From Sphingomonadales bacterium EhC05 (GTDB taxonomy: Bacteria; Pseudomonadota; Alphaproteobacteria; Sphingomonadales; Sphingomonadaceae), in NCBI GenBank assembly GCA_001650955.1, contig LXYP01000006.1:1-64000 (forward strand): DNA of 64,000 bases. Reading direction: 5' to 3'. Of the stretch, positions 27,909 to 38,206 are shown piece by piece. The translations under genes and the position numbers were made by a program. The stretch's first letter is position 1, and the number at the start of each line of letters is the position of its first letter. The notes beneath the pieces are model-generated. The model was not told the DNA's origin, made no database searches, and saw only the letters and a program-made list of their open reading frames with translations.

Positions 27909-29026
27909 ACTTCCCCCGCCTTTAAAAATCCATCAACGATCCGGTTCATTTCGGGGTTTTCGAGCAGGAAACTGTCATGGCCGAAGGGGCTGGACAATTC
28001 CATGAAGCTGACCTCGGCGCCCGCCGCATTGAGCGCGTGAACCATCGTCCGGCTTTCGCTGGTTGGATAGAGCCAGTCGGTATCAAAGCTGATCAGGCAA
28101 AAGCGGGTTTTTGACCCTTTGAACGCATTTGCCAACACGCCGCCATGGGCTTCGGCGAGATCGAAATAGTCCATCGCGCGCGTGATATAGAGATAGCTGT
28201 TCGCATCAAAGCGGTCGACAAAGCTGATCCCCTGGTGCCGGAGATAGCTTTCCACCTGAAAATCGGCGTCAAAGCCGAATGTCTTGGCCTCCCGATCCTG
28301 CAGGCGCCGGCCGAATTTTTCGGTCAGGCCCGCTTCGGACAAATAAGTAATATGTGCTGCCATCCGGGCGACGGCGAGGCCGCTGCTCGGCGGATCATCA
28401 TCGGCATAATAGGCGCCGCTACGCCAGCGCGGATCAGCCATGATCGCCTGACGTCCGACTTCGTGAAAAGCGATATTCTGTGCGCTGTGCCGGGCTGCCG
28501 AGGCGATAATCACTGCGGAATTCACGCGCTCCGGATAGAGTGCGGTCCAGCTCACAGCCTGCATCCCGCCCATCGAGCCGCCGATAACGGCGTGCAGCTT
28601 CGTGATGCCCAGATGATCAAGCAGCATCGCTTGCGCCCTTACCATATCCGCGATGGTCAGCACCGGGAAATCCATCCCCCACGGCTCGTCGGTCGCAGGG
28701 TTTATCGTCGCCGGGCCGGAACTGCCGAGACAGCTGCCCAGGACATTGGCGCAAATGATGAAATGGCGTTCGGTATCAATCGGTTTTCCGGGACCGACCA
28801 TACGTTCCCACCAACCTGCTTTGCCGGTAATCGGATGAGTCGAGGCAACATATTGGTCGCCAGTCAGTGCATGGCAAATCAGGATCGCGTTGGTCTTGGA
28901 CGCGTTGAGCTCGCCGTAAGTCTCATAGGCAAATTCCATGGGCGCAAGACTGGCGCCGCTATCCAACGGCAACGGGCCAAGCAAGCGGACATGTTTGTCC
29001 AATCCGAAACGGGCATCTTCACTCAT
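27905..29026 (-). CDS. metX: Homoserine O-acyltransferase MetX
   Basis: 373 residues, alpha/beta hydrolase fold. Visible are [16 protein letters not shown] and CHALTGDQ, the nucleophile elbow G-G-S-M-G-G-M-Q, and the C-terminal Asp and His of the triad in [11 protein letters not shown] and [12 protein letters not shown]. It acylates homoserine in the first committed step of methionine synthesis. Acetyl versus succinyl specificity cannot be decided here. It is divergent from hisC, and I saw no convincing SAM riboswitch in the roughly 115 bp between them. Confidence 0.95.
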   Translation of the reverse strand: MSEDARFGLDKHVRLLGPLPLDSGASLAPMEFAYETYGELNASKTNAILICHALTGDQYVASTHPITGKAGWWERMVGPGKPIDTERHFIICANVLGSCLGSSGPATINPATDEPWGMDFPVLTIADMVRAQAMLLDHLGITKLHAVIGGSMGGMQAVSWTALYPERVNSAVIIASAARHSAQNIAFHEVGRQAIMADPRWRSGAYYADDDPPSSGLAVARMAAHITYLSEAGLTEKFGRRLQDREAKTFGFDADFQVESYLRHQGISFVDRFDANSYLYITRAMDYFDLAEAHGGVLANAFKGSKTRFCLISFDTDWLYPTSESRTMVHALNAAGAEVSFMELSSPFGHDSFLLENPEMNRIVDGFLKAGEV

Positions 29027-29142
29027 GATCGGAGCTGGCTAAGGCGCGAAATCGAGAGCGTCAAATGATAATGCAGTTGACTGACAGCAAGCAAAGGTTA
29101 GTTCGACCTCAGAGTTTTCCTTCAGACAAGCGGGCCAAGGCA

Positions 29143-30243
29143 ATGAGTGCACCAAAACCGAAAGACTGGATCATGGGCATTGCTCCCTATGTGCCCGGCA
29201 AATCCAGTGGCGATGACGGCAAAAAGTTGGTCAAACTTTCGGCCAATGAAAACCCGCTCGGCTGCAGTCCGGCAGCCGGCGCGGCGCTCAACGCCGCATC
29301 CGCTTCCGTCGACCGCTATCCCGACCCCGGCTCGACCAAATTGCGTGAAGCGATTGCCGACAAATATGATCTCGACGCGGCGCGGATAATTTGCGGCACC
29401 GGGTCGGATGATGTGCTCCACCTCGCAGCCAATGCGTTCAGCGGGCCGGGCGACGAGATTATCTACGTGCGCTATGGCTTTGCGGTCTATGATATTGCCG
29501 CGCGGCGCTATGGCGGTACGCCGGTTATCGCCGATGATGCCGATTATGGCACCGACGTCGATGCGATATTGGCCAAGGTCAATGACAGGACCCGGGTGGT
29601 TTTTGTCGCCAACCCCAACAACCCGACCGGCACCTTCTCTAGCCGTCAGCAAATCGCGCGCCTCCATGCCGGACTTCCCGGCCATGTCCTGCTGGTGCTC
29701 GACGGCGCCTATGCAGAATATCTCGAGACCGATGAAGATGACGGCGCCCTGGAACTGGCCGGAACCAAGGCCAATGTGCTGGTCACCCGCACCTTTTCCA
29801 AAATCCACGGACTGGCGGCCGAGCGGATCGGCTGGGGCTATGCCTCGGCGGAGATTATCGATGCGATGAACCGGATCAGGCTGCCGTTCAATGTCACCAC
29901 CGCTGGCCAGCAGGCCGCACTCGCGGCACTGGCCGCCGATGATTTTGTCACCCATAGCCGCAATCACAACCGGCAATGGCGGCAATGGTTGAGCGATGAA
30001 CTACATGCGCTGGGCAATCATGGCTTGCGCATCATACCCAGTCACACCAATTTCCTGCTGGTCCTTTTCGAGGGTCAGCTGACGGCGGAACAAGCCAATA
30101 AGGCGCTGATGGACAAAGGCTATGCCGTTCGCTGGCTGCCCGGTCAGGGGCTCGTCAACGGCCTGCGGATGACCATCGGTACCGAGGAAGAAACCCGCGG
30201 TCTCGCTGAGGCGTTGCGCGATATAGTGCTAGCCGCCGGCTGA
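29143..30243 (+). CDS. hisC: Histidinol-phosphate aminotransferase
   Basis: 366 residues from the ATG at 29143; the frame opens earlier at 29065. This is an aminotransferase class I/II fold with [23 protein letters not shown] and the PLP-lysine region [19 protein letters not shown]. It converts histidinol phosphate and imidazole-acetol phosphate, and in alphaproteobacteria often also serves as an aromatic aminotransferase, fitting its coupling to the prephenate dehydrogenase gene (TGATG overlap). Confidence 0.94.
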   Translation: MSAPKPKDWIMGIAPYVPGKSSGDDGKKLVKLSANENPLGCSPAAGAALNAASASVDRYPDPGSTKLREAIADKYDLDAARIICGTGSDDVLHLAANAFSGPGDEIIYVRYGFAVYDIAARRYGGTPVIADDADYGTDVDAILAKVNDRTRVVFVANPNNPTGTFSSRQQIARLHAGLPGHVLLVLDGAYAEYLETDEDDGALELAGTKANVLVTRTFSKIHGLAAERIGWGYASAEIIDAMNRIRLPFNVTTAGQQAALAALAADDFVTHSRNHNRQWRQWLSDELHALGNHGLRIIPSHTNFLLVLFEGQLTAEQANKALMDKGYAVRWLPGQGLVNGLRMTIGTEEETRGLAEALRDIVLAAG

Positions 30244-31151
30244 TGCTGCCGTTTGCCAATATTGCGCTCATCGGCCTGGGACTGATTGGCTCATCGATCG
30301 CCCATGCCGTCCGCGATGCGATGCCGACGGCCCGAATCACCGGCTTTGACAGCGATCCAAACGTCCGTGCCCGTGTCCTCGAACTTGGTTTTTGCGATGA
30401 TGTCAGCGACACGGCCGGAGCTGCGGTCATCGATGCCGATCTGGTGATGCTCTGCGTGCCGGTCGGGGCAATGACAGATATCGCCTCGGAAATCGCGACC
30501 GACTTGCCGGACGATGCGATCATTAGCGACGTTGGATCATCCAAAGAAAGCGTGCTGACAGCGCTGACCAGAGCGCTCCCCAAGGCCCGGATCATACCTG
30601 CCCACCCTGTCGCCGGCACCGAACATAGCGGCCCGGATGCCGGCTTTGCGACGCTGTTCCATGACCGCTGGTGCATCATGACGCCGCCACAAAGCGCTGC
30701 GGAAGGCGATATCGCAAGAGTCAGGGCCTTTTGGGAAAAACTTGGTGCCAATGTCGAGATCATGGATGCCAAACATCATGACCTTGTCCTGGCCGTGACC
30801 AGTCATTTGCCGCATCTGATTGCCTATACGATCGTCGGCACAGCTTCCGACCTCGAAGACGTGACCCGCGGCGAAGTGATCAAATATTCCGCCGGTGGCT
30901 TTCGTGATTTTACGCGAATCGCAGCGTCCGATCCGACGATGTGGCGCGACGTGTTCCTGTCCAACAAGGACGCGGTGCTTGAAATGCTCCAGCGCTTTTC
31001 CGAGGATCTGTCGGCACTGCAACGCGCGATTCGCTGGGACAAGGGCGACGAACTGTTCGACCTGTTCACCAAGACCCGCGCCATTCGCCGCCGGATTATC
31101 GAAGAAGGCCAGGATGATGCCGCTCCCGATTTCGGGCGGACGCACGAGTGA
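30243..31151 (+). CDS. Prephenate/arogenate dehydrogenase
   Basis: 302 residues. N-terminal NAD(P)-binding motif GLGLIGSSIAHAV (residues 11-23), then DVGSSKESVL, PAHPVAGTEHSGPDAG and the catalytic-domain SHLPHLIAYT and SAGGFRDFTRIA segments typical of TyrA/TyrC proteins. It oxidatively decarboxylates prephenate or arogenate on the way to tyrosine. No chorismate mutase domain is fused. The start overlaps the hisC stop by 1 bp. Confidence 0.94.
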   Translation: MLPFANIALIGLGLIGSSIAHAVRDAMPTARITGFDSDPNVRARVLELGFCDDVSDTAGAAVIDADLVMLCVPVGAMTDIASEIATDLPDDAIISDVGSSKESVLTALTRALPKARIIPAHPVAGTEHSGPDAGFATLFHDRWCIMTPPQSAAEGDIARVRAFWEKLGANVEIMDAKHHDLVLAVTSHLPHLIAYTIVGTASDLEDVTRGEVIKYSAGGFRDFTRIAASDPTMWRDVFLSNKDAVLEMLQRFSEDLSALQRAIRWDKGDELFDLFTKTRAIRRRIIEEGQDDAAPDFGRTHE

Positions 31152-31559
31152 AGGCGCACTGGCAGCAGATGGGTTTCTGTTCAGATAAGTCTCCTTTTTC
31201 CTGATAAACCTGACAATCCTGACAATCCTGACAATCCTGACAGGGTTATAATATCAAAATTGCATGGCGCTTCATAACCAGCCGCTTGTGCCGCAGGGAG
31301 ATGCGCGAATGGCGTATCCCGCAGCCATAATCACCGTCCGGATGCCAGTCAGAGCAAGATGAAGCATGATCATCGCTCGAGCCTATCAGAAGGCTCGGCC
31401 TGTAGGAAAGGAAGAGATACACGGTCGAGCGGCAAGATACTGGCGTTCGTTTGAAACAGGATGACGCGGAACAGTTTGACGCTTTATTCCCAGTCTCTGA
31501 TCGATATTCCTTAGATCTGCTGGATCAGGTGACAATATGCTTCATCGGCAAAAAAATGG
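31152..31559. other. 408-bp intergenic region
   Basis: This stretch lies between two convergent transcription units. It contains a short tandem repeat (31209-31244) and otherwise no coding frame, tRNA or terminator that I can support. The rest looks like non-coding or decayed sequence. Confidence 0.6.
31209..31244. repeat. 9-bp tandem repeat, four copies
   Basis: Three exact copies of CCTGACAAT (31209-31235) are followed by a fourth, CCTGACAGG (31236-31244). The array is non-coding and lies 57 bp after the prephenate dehydrogenase stop. Confidence 0.9.
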
Positions 31560-32249
31560 TCAATCATTCAACATGTTAATCGCGGCATGCACCCGGTCGC
31601 GAATGTCGTCACGGTCGAGGCCGGGCTCGATCTCCGGCTGCACCTCATAGGTGATCACACCGCTTTTCTGAACGAATGTATCGCGCGGGGAGACGATACC
31701 GCTGTTCAGCGCGACCGGCACCAGCGGAATGCCCATCAGCTTATAAATGCCGGCAAAACCGGTTTGTAGCTCTGGCCGTTCACCATGATGGGCGCGGCTG
31801 CCTTCAGCGAAGATCACGATCGGACGGCCTTCAGCGACCGCCTTTCTGGCTTGCTTGATAATCTGCCGCATCGCGGCCCCGCCGCCGTCGCGGTCGATGC
31901 CCAGCAGGCCGTGTTTGGTTGCGATCCATCCCCATAAGGGAATGACCAGCAGCTCTTTCTTGGCGATGACCACCGGCTTGTCGAACAGCCTGAGCAGATC
32001 GATTGTTTCAAACATGCTTTCATGTTTGAAGACGTAGAGCAGGGGTTCGTTGCGGATTTCGCCCTTGACCTCGGCCCGGATGCCCAGAATCAGGCGCGCG
32101 CACAGATAATGGTAGCGGCTCCAATATTGCGCCATATAATATATGGTCTTCGGCCAGAAAAAGGCACCGATGAAGGTCGCAATGATGATTGGCACCGAAC
32201 CGACATAAAAGACTATCATGAAGATCAGCGAACGCAGGAAAGCCAACAT
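31560..32249 (-). CDS. plsC: 1-acyl-sn-glycerol-3-phosphate acyltransferase
   Basis: 229 residues from the ATG at 32249; a GTG at 32258 overlapping the upstream stop is equally possible. The N-terminal part has membrane helices. The acyltransferase block I is FKHESMFE, giving H76-x4-E81 instead of the usual H-x4-D; block III is FAEGSRAHHGER; block IV is GIPLVPVALNSG. It makes phosphatidic acid from lysophosphatidic acid at the inner membrane. It is last in a ftsE-ftsX-ydcF-plsC run. Confidence 0.9.
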   Translation of the reverse strand: MLAFLRSLIFMIVFYVGSVPIIIATFIGAFFWPKTIYYMAQYWSRYHYLCARLILGIRAEVKGEIRNEPLLYVFKHESMFETIDLLRLFDKPVVIAKKELLVIPLWGWIATKHGLLGIDRDGGGAAMRQIIKQARKAVAEGRPIVIFAEGSRAHHGERPELQTGFAGIYKLMGIPLVPVALNSGIVSPRDTFVQKSGVITYEVQPEIEPGLDRDDIRDRVHAAINMLND

Positions 32250-32250
32250 C

Positions 32251-32784
32251 TCAGACACCCGCCAATGCAGCCAGATGGCGCATGAGATATTTATTATATT
32301 CCTTGAACAAAGTGCCCAGCGACGGCTTGGTCTGAACCGCGTCGGACAATATGCTAATCTCTAGCGGCATTGCCCGTTCGAGTTCCAGCCGCGCGCGCCG
32401 CATATGCCAGTCCGATGTCACCAATCGCACGGATTTTTCCTCACGCCTTGCCGCCCAGCGCGCGATTTCGAGGGCATTGGATCTTGTGTCGACCGCCTGA
32501 AAACCCAGATCGATACAACAGGCAAATAATTCGTCAGGCCGCTCATATTCCGCCGCCAGTTCCGGCGGCTTCACGTCTCGGTCGACACCGGAGATCAGCA
32601 GCCTTTCGGCTTTGTCCGCCTCCAATATCTCCAGAGCCCGATCTATCCGCCCCGCTCCGCCGGTCAGGACAACCACAGAATCGGTGACCGCCGAATCGGA
32701 TGCCGCTTGCGGCAAGTCGATCGCAAACCAGGCAAAGCCGATGATCCAGAGAAGCAGCAGGAAGGAGAGAATACGAAGGATCAT
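32251..32784 (-). CDS. YdcF/ElyC-family (DUF218) membrane-anchored protein
   Basis: 177 residues. An N-terminal TM helix (about 4-20) is followed by a DUF218 domain: VVVLTGGAGRIDRALEIL, RLLISGVDRD, DTRSNALEIARW and LVTSDWHMRRARLELER. The family includes SanA and ElyC, linked to envelope and peptidoglycan-precursor homeostasis, with unclear biochemistry. Position between ftsEX and plsC fits an envelope role. Confidence 0.88.
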   Translation of the reverse strand: MILRILSFLLLLWIIGFAWFAIDLPQAASDSAVTDSVVVLTGGAGRIDRALEILEADKAERLLISGVDRDVKPPELAAEYERPDELFACCIDLGFQAVDTRSNALEIARWAARREEKSVRLVTSDWHMRRARLELERAMPLEISILSDAVQTKPSLGTLFKEYNKYLMRHLAALAGV

Positions 32785-32793
32785 CAGCGGTTA

Positions 32794-33690
32794 CTATAAT
32801 TTTTTCTTCAATGCGCCCATAACCGTCATTCTGGCGGTTACCATGGCCAAGAACATCCCCAATATCGGAACCAACGCAATTATCAACCAGCTAAGCCAGC
32901 TCAAACCTAGCGATTGCACCAAACCGGATCCCAGCGCCGACAGCTGCATCGCAATCAACCAGATGATCGCCGCTCCACCAACCAGGCCGATCATGCCGCC
33001 AAGCAACGCGTCTAGCGCAATCCGGCGCTGAAACAGCCGGCTGATTTGATGATCGGTACCGCCCAGCAGATGAACAACCGCAATGGTCTCGCGATGGGTG
33101 TTGAGCGTGGCACGCGCGGAAATAATCACCGCAGCAGCCGTTGCCAGGGCGAGCAGGGCGACCAGACCAAAGGCGATCCATTGCAGGGAACGGACCAACG
33201 CAATGACCGGTGCGATATAGCCACTGCTCGGCTCGACGCGGGCATCGGCGGCCAAAGGTTGAATGACGCTTCGTAACGATTGCAGCTCCGAATCGGAGGC
33301 TGTGCGAGTCAATTTCAGATCGATCAGAGCCGGAAGCGGGATATCTTCACCGAGATTCTGCGTACCTAGCCAGGGTTCGATCAGCTCATCAATCTCCTTT
33401 TGCGGCAGGACGCGGACTTGCTCGACAAGCGACAATCCCCGCAGCCGTGCCGCGACGGCGCGGGCCTGGCGAGCACGAACCTCTGCATTGGCCTCGATAA
33501 TTTGCACCGTCGCGCGACTGGACAGGTCATCGGTGACATTGCCAGCCGCCTGCACCAGCGCTAGGCCGGCCGCCGCCGCCAATACAGTGAGGAAAATCAT
33601 GATCGCGATCACCCATGGCATCGGGCCGGAAAGCCGCCCCTCGGGGATAAGCCGCCGATCATGCGCGGGAATGACGAAAAATTTGAACAT
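32794..33690 (-). CDS. ftsX: Cell division protein FtsX
   Basis: 298 residues with four TM helices: one near the N-terminus (about 25-48), then a periplasmic domain (about 50-165), then three more helices. The permease-like C-terminus includes RETIAVVHLLGGTDHQISRLF, the characteristic coupling segment. With FtsE it forms the complex that activates peptidoglycan hydrolases at the septum. It starts 4 bp after ftsE and ends in TAG. Confidence 0.93.
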   Translation of the reverse strand: MFKFFVIPAHDRRLIPEGRLSGPMPWVIAIMIFLTVLAAAAGLALVQAAGNVTDDLSSRATVQIIEANAEVRARQARAVAARLRGLSLVEQVRVLPQKEIDELIEPWLGTQNLGEDIPLPALIDLKLTRTASDSELQSLRSVIQPLAADARVEPSSGYIAPVIALVRSLQWIAFGLVALLALATAAAVIISARATLNTHRETIAVVHLLGGTDHQISRLFQRRIALDALLGGMIGLVGGAAIIWLIAMQLSALGSGLVQSLGLSWLSWLIIALVPILGMFLAMVTARMTVMGALKKKL

Positions 33691-33694
33691 CGGC

Positions 33695-34408
33695 CTAGTT
33701 GCGCTGAGCTTTGGGCAAGGGCGGATGACGGAGCGAACCTGTCGGATCGGCGAGCATGCCTTTTTCGAGCTTCATCATTTGCGCTCCGGCAACTTTGCTG
33801 AGCAGATGAATATCATGGGTCGCGACAACAATCGTTGTGCCCAATGTGTTCAACGCTTCAAATAATTGCAGCAAGCGGATTGCCATTTCCGGATCGACAT
33901 TCCCGGTGGGCTCGTCGGCGACCAATATTTCCGGCCTGCCAATAACCGCTCGGGCAATGGCGACCCGCTGTTGCTCTCCGCCCGATAAAGTCGCTGGCCG
34001 AGCCGACGCACGGTCGCCCAAGCCGACCCATTCAAGCATTTCATCCACCGGCCCTTCGAGATCTTTCTCGCGCACGCCCGCAACCCGCAGCGGCAGGGCG
34101 ATATTATCGAAAGCCGACAGATGCGGAACCAAACGGAAATCCTGGAACACCACTCCGATCCGCCGGCGGAAGCCCGGTAAACGTTCGCGCGGCATGGTGA
34201 CAGCATCTTCTCCGAAAAGCCGGATCAGGCCGCGGCTGGGCCGTTGGGACAAATATAGCAATTTGAGCAGCGAGGTTTTGCCGGCACCGGACGCGCCGGT
34301 CAGAAAATAGAAACTGCCCGGGAAAAGCGTGAAATTGAGATCGGCAAGCGTCTCTGCTCCAGCCCCGTAGCGCAAGCCCACATTTTCAAATCGAACAATT
34401 CCGTCCAT
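33695..34408 (-). CDS. ftsE: Cell division ATP-binding protein FtsE
   Basis: 237 residues, ABC ATPase. Walker A GASGAGKTS, Q-loop VFQDFRLVPHLS, signature LSGGEQQRVAIARA, Walker B ILVADEPTGNVD and H-loop VATHD are all intact. It powers FtsX in divisome-dependent cell-wall hydrolysis. The C-terminal MMKLEKGMLADP is typical of FtsE. Confidence 0.95.
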   Translation of the reverse strand: MDGIVRFENVGLRYGAGAETLADLNFTLFPGSFYFLTGASGAGKTSLLKLLYLSQRPSRGLIRLFGEDAVTMPRERLPGFRRRIGVVFQDFRLVPHLSAFDNIALPLRVAGVREKDLEGPVDEMLEWVGLGDRASARPATLSGGEQQRVAIARAVIGRPEILVADEPTGNVDPEMAIRLLQLFEALNTLGTTIVVATHDIHLLSKVAGAQMMKLEKGMLADPTGSLRHPPLPKAQRN

Positions 34409-34608
34409 CTGCGAGTTTCATCTCTCAATTCACCACAAACCGATGCGTGGCTAAGCCTGCAATAGGGTGGCACGAAGGTCTAAATCAACTGCCACGTCAA
34501 GTTCCAATTCATTGGCGTACAGCAAAACGCACAAAAAAAGAGCCTCTGTCTCAAAACCATGCACCACAGACTTGCAGTTTGCCGTCATGGCGTGTTTAGA
34601 GAGACGTC

Positions 34609-35364
34609 ATGATATTGAATTGCCCCGCATGCAAGACCCGTTATCTCGTACCCGACAGTGCCATTGGACCAACTGGACGCTCGGTACGCTGCGCGTCATG
34701 CCGCCATAACTGGTTCCAGGAGGCTCCGGTTCTCGACGAAAAACCGGTCCCCGCGCAGGAACCATCCGAACCTTTACCACCGGCCAGTCCACCAAGCCCG
34801 CCGATCCCCGATTTCACGGCGGCAGCCCCGACCTCCTCGGTCAGCCGCACCGCACCAAAAGCCCCGATATCGGTCGCTCCGGCTTTTGCTTCAGAGAATA
34901 GCAGTTTTGCGCATGAGCCGCCTTTCAAACCGCGGCGCAATCCCGCAAAAATGTGGACGCTTGCCGCCATCCTTTTTGCCGTACTGGTCACCGCTTCTGC
35001 GGTTGCTCTCTACGCCTTTGGGCCACCCAAATGGTTTGCCGACTATCAATTTGCGTCAATCGAAGATACGCCGCTGCTGATTGAACTCAGCGAGAAACAG
35101 GATCGCCGAACCCTTCCTGACGGCACGGAATATTTTGCTGCCAGCGGGACAATCATCAATCCAACCGATCAGGACCAGACGATTCCAAGGATGCTCGTCA
35201 TCTTACGCGACGCCAGCGGCCGGATTGTGTTCAGCTGGCAAATGAACGCCCCGGCCAAATCGCTTGCGCCAGGCGCAACGATCAATTTCAACGAAGCCAA
35301 GCTGGATGTCCCTCGCGCCGCTAGCCAGCTGGAAGTCGGTTGGGCGGACCAGGCCCGCGAATAG
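34609..35364 (+). CDS. Zinc-ribbon (MJ0042-type) membrane protein
   Basis: 251 residues. The N-terminus [16 protein letters not shown]...RCASCRHNW is an MJ0042-type zinc finger with two CxxC pairs. A Pro/Ala-rich linker precedes one TM helix (about 122-142), and the C-terminal domain (about 145-251) is a beta-sandwich-like DUF3426 region ([22 protein letters not shown]). Cytoplasmic zinc ribbon with periplasmic domain; function unknown. Divergent from ftsE. Confidence 0.82.
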   Translation: MILNCPACKTRYLVPDSAIGPTGRSVRCASCRHNWFQEAPVLDEKPVPAQEPSEPLPPASPPSPPIPDFTAAAPTSSVSRTAPKAPISVAPAFASENSSFAHEPPFKPRRNPAKMWTLAAILFAVLVTASAVALYAFGPPKWFADYQFASIEDTPLLIELSEKQDRRTLPDGTEYFAASGTIINPTDQDQTIPRMLVILRDASGRIVFSWQMNAPAKSLAPGATINFNEAKLDVPRAASQLEVGWADQARE

Positions 35365-35390
35365 GCGCCAATGATCGATCTCGCCTTATG

Positions 35391-35645
35391 TTAGTGAAAT
35401 TCTACCAGATCGATTTTTTGACCCATGCTGTCGGATATTTCGCCAGATGAGCGCGCGGGCGGCATTTGGTAAAGGAGCTTGCCATCCTGAGAATGGACAG
35501 TTTGACCTGCCTTGGCAAAGTCACCAAATCTGACCTGCTCGCCGCTGATGATGCGGGCGCTGGCAATGGCCTGGACCCGGGCGGCAGATTGCGCTGCGCC
35601 GTCGCCGGAAGCCATCAGAAGGAAAGAGAATATTATCGCGTTCAT
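35391..35645 (-). CDS. Small secreted hypothetical protein
   Basis: 84 residues. A signal peptide (MNAIIFSFLLMASGDGAAQ) precedes a short mature domain containing SARIISGEQVRFGD and a C-terminal QKIDLVEFH. No family is recognised and no clear ribosome binding site is seen. It is convergent with the zinc-ribbon gene, 26 bp apart. Confidence 0.6.
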   Translation of the reverse strand: MNAIIFSFLLMASGDGAAQSAARVQAIASARIISGEQVRFGDFAKAGQTVHSQDGKLLYQMPPARSSGEISDSMGQKIDLVEFH

Positions 35646-35886
35646 GGATCAGGATAGAGCGCATCAGGCGCGCGTCTAACAAGGTAAATAGAAGGTTAAT
35701 CGGCGATATTTCGCTGGCATCGGCCCAAATTTGGCGAACGGCGCCCATATTGTGCGACATCGGGACAAATCCGTGCGCCGGGTTAACACTCATGCGCGAA
35801 TGACAACAATATCGGTTGCGGCCAAGATACCCCTTTGCTACAGGCTCGCGGCTACCTCGGGCCCTGTGCCCGGATGTGATGACAGT

Positions 35887-35975
35887 GCGGTCGTGGCGGA
35901 ATTGGTAGACGCGCAGCGTTGAGGTCGCTGTGGGGTTAATACCCCGTGGAAGTTCGAGTCTTCTCGACCGCACCA
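35887..35975 (+). tRNA. tRNA-Leu(GAG), with encoded CCA
   Basis: Acceptor GCGGTCG pairs with CGACCGC, followed by discriminator A and CCA. The anticodon stem CAGCG/CGCTG encloses loop TTGAGGT, anticodon GAG (leucine, CUC/CUU). The long variable arm is that of a class II tRNA. It is convergent with galK; no integrase is near this one. Confidence 0.97.
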
Positions 35976-35998
35976 GTCAATGGCCGAAAGGCTCCGAT

Positions 35999-37173
35999 TC
36001 AGATTATCCGTGCACCCGATGAAGGCAGACATTGAAATATTCTCACCGGCCTGCCGTCCGGGGGATCATAATTGGCCGTTACCGGGTCCATGACCGGCTG
36101 CACCTGGTCTTTTGGGACCAGCGCGACAACGCAACCGCCAAAGCCACCGCCGGTCATCCGGACACCCCCACGGGACCCCAGATGCTTCCCGATCATCGCA
36201 ACCAGGTCATCAATCGCCGGCATGGTGACTTCAAAATCATCTCGCAAGGACAGATGGGATTGACGCATCAGCTCCGACAGTTTTGCAATATCTCCATTCG
36301 ACAAAATATTGGCCGCAATCTCGGTCCGGGCAATTTCCGTGACGACATGTTGGGCGCGTCGAAAAACGACATCGTCCAGCTCACCGCGATCGGCAATCAG
36401 GCGATCTTCAGTCAGATGACGCAGCGTTGGAACATCATAATATTTGGCCGCCTGTTCACATTCGGCGCGGCGCTGATTGAAGGGGCTATCCGCCAGTTGC
36501 CGCTCGATCCCGGAGTGGATCACCAGCATGATCAAATCTTCGGGCATATATACCGGCATCGTGTCCAACGTTCGGCAATCAATCAGCAGAGCCGCTCCGG
36601 CTTCGGCTTTGGCGGACACCAGCTGGTCCATGATGCCGCAAGCCGTGCCGACATAGGCATTTTCCGATTGCTGCGCGATCAGGGCCAGATCGGTGGCGGA
36701 AAGCCCGGTGATCTGCTGGTGCTCGACCAAGGCTTTAGCGAGGGCCACGCCCATTGACGCAGAGGATGACAAGCCAGCACCTTGCGGGACATTGCCGGCG
36801 ATGGCGAGATTGGCGCCCTGAATCATTCCGGTCCGCGCAGCAAGGCTGGCAGCAATCCCGCGCACATGGTTTTTCCACTCGGTCTTTTGCGAGACAAAAA
36901 TAGCGTTGGGATCAAATGCATCGCGGTCATCGCCATAGTCGCTCGCTACTGCGCAAAGCTGATCACTGGCCGCAGGCCCGATGGCGACAACCGTGCCATA
37001 ATCAATCGCGCACGGGAGCACGAAGCCGTCATTATAGTCGGTATGTTCCCCGATCAGATTGACCCGGCCCGGCGCATAGGCAAATATGGCCGGCGCCTCT
37101 CCGAACATGATTTCAAACGATCGGGCTGCGCGCGCAACCAGATCAGCCCGCCTTTGCACATTCTCCCTGTCCA

Positions 37174-37174
<1 letters not shown>
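35999..37174 (-). CDS. galK: Galactokinase
   Basis: 391 residues, GHMP kinase. Galactokinase signature G36-R-V-N-L-I-G-E-H-T-D-Y-N-D-G50, ATP loop PQGAGLSSSASMGVAL, and the third motif MTGGGFGGCVVALV near the C-terminus. It phosphorylates alpha-galactose to Gal-1-P in the Leloir pathway. The start overlaps the galT stop by 1 bp, so expression depends on the galT reading frame's transcript. Confidence 0.96.
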
Positions 37175-38202
<1,028 letters not shown>

Positions 38203-38206
38203 GTTC

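Noticed and set aside
29027-29142. SAM-responsive riboswitch upstream of metX
   Set aside because: I compared the minus-strand leader by eye with the SAM-II pattern known in alphaproteobacteria and could not place the conserved core. A covariance-model search would decide.
28145-29985. Long open frames antisense to metX (28145-29068 +) and hisC (29122-29985 -)
   Set aside because: Both are opposite to well-supported enzymes and show no recognisable domains.
31209-31244. CRISPR array
   Set aside because: The repeats are 9 bp and contiguous with no spacers, and no cas genes are nearby.
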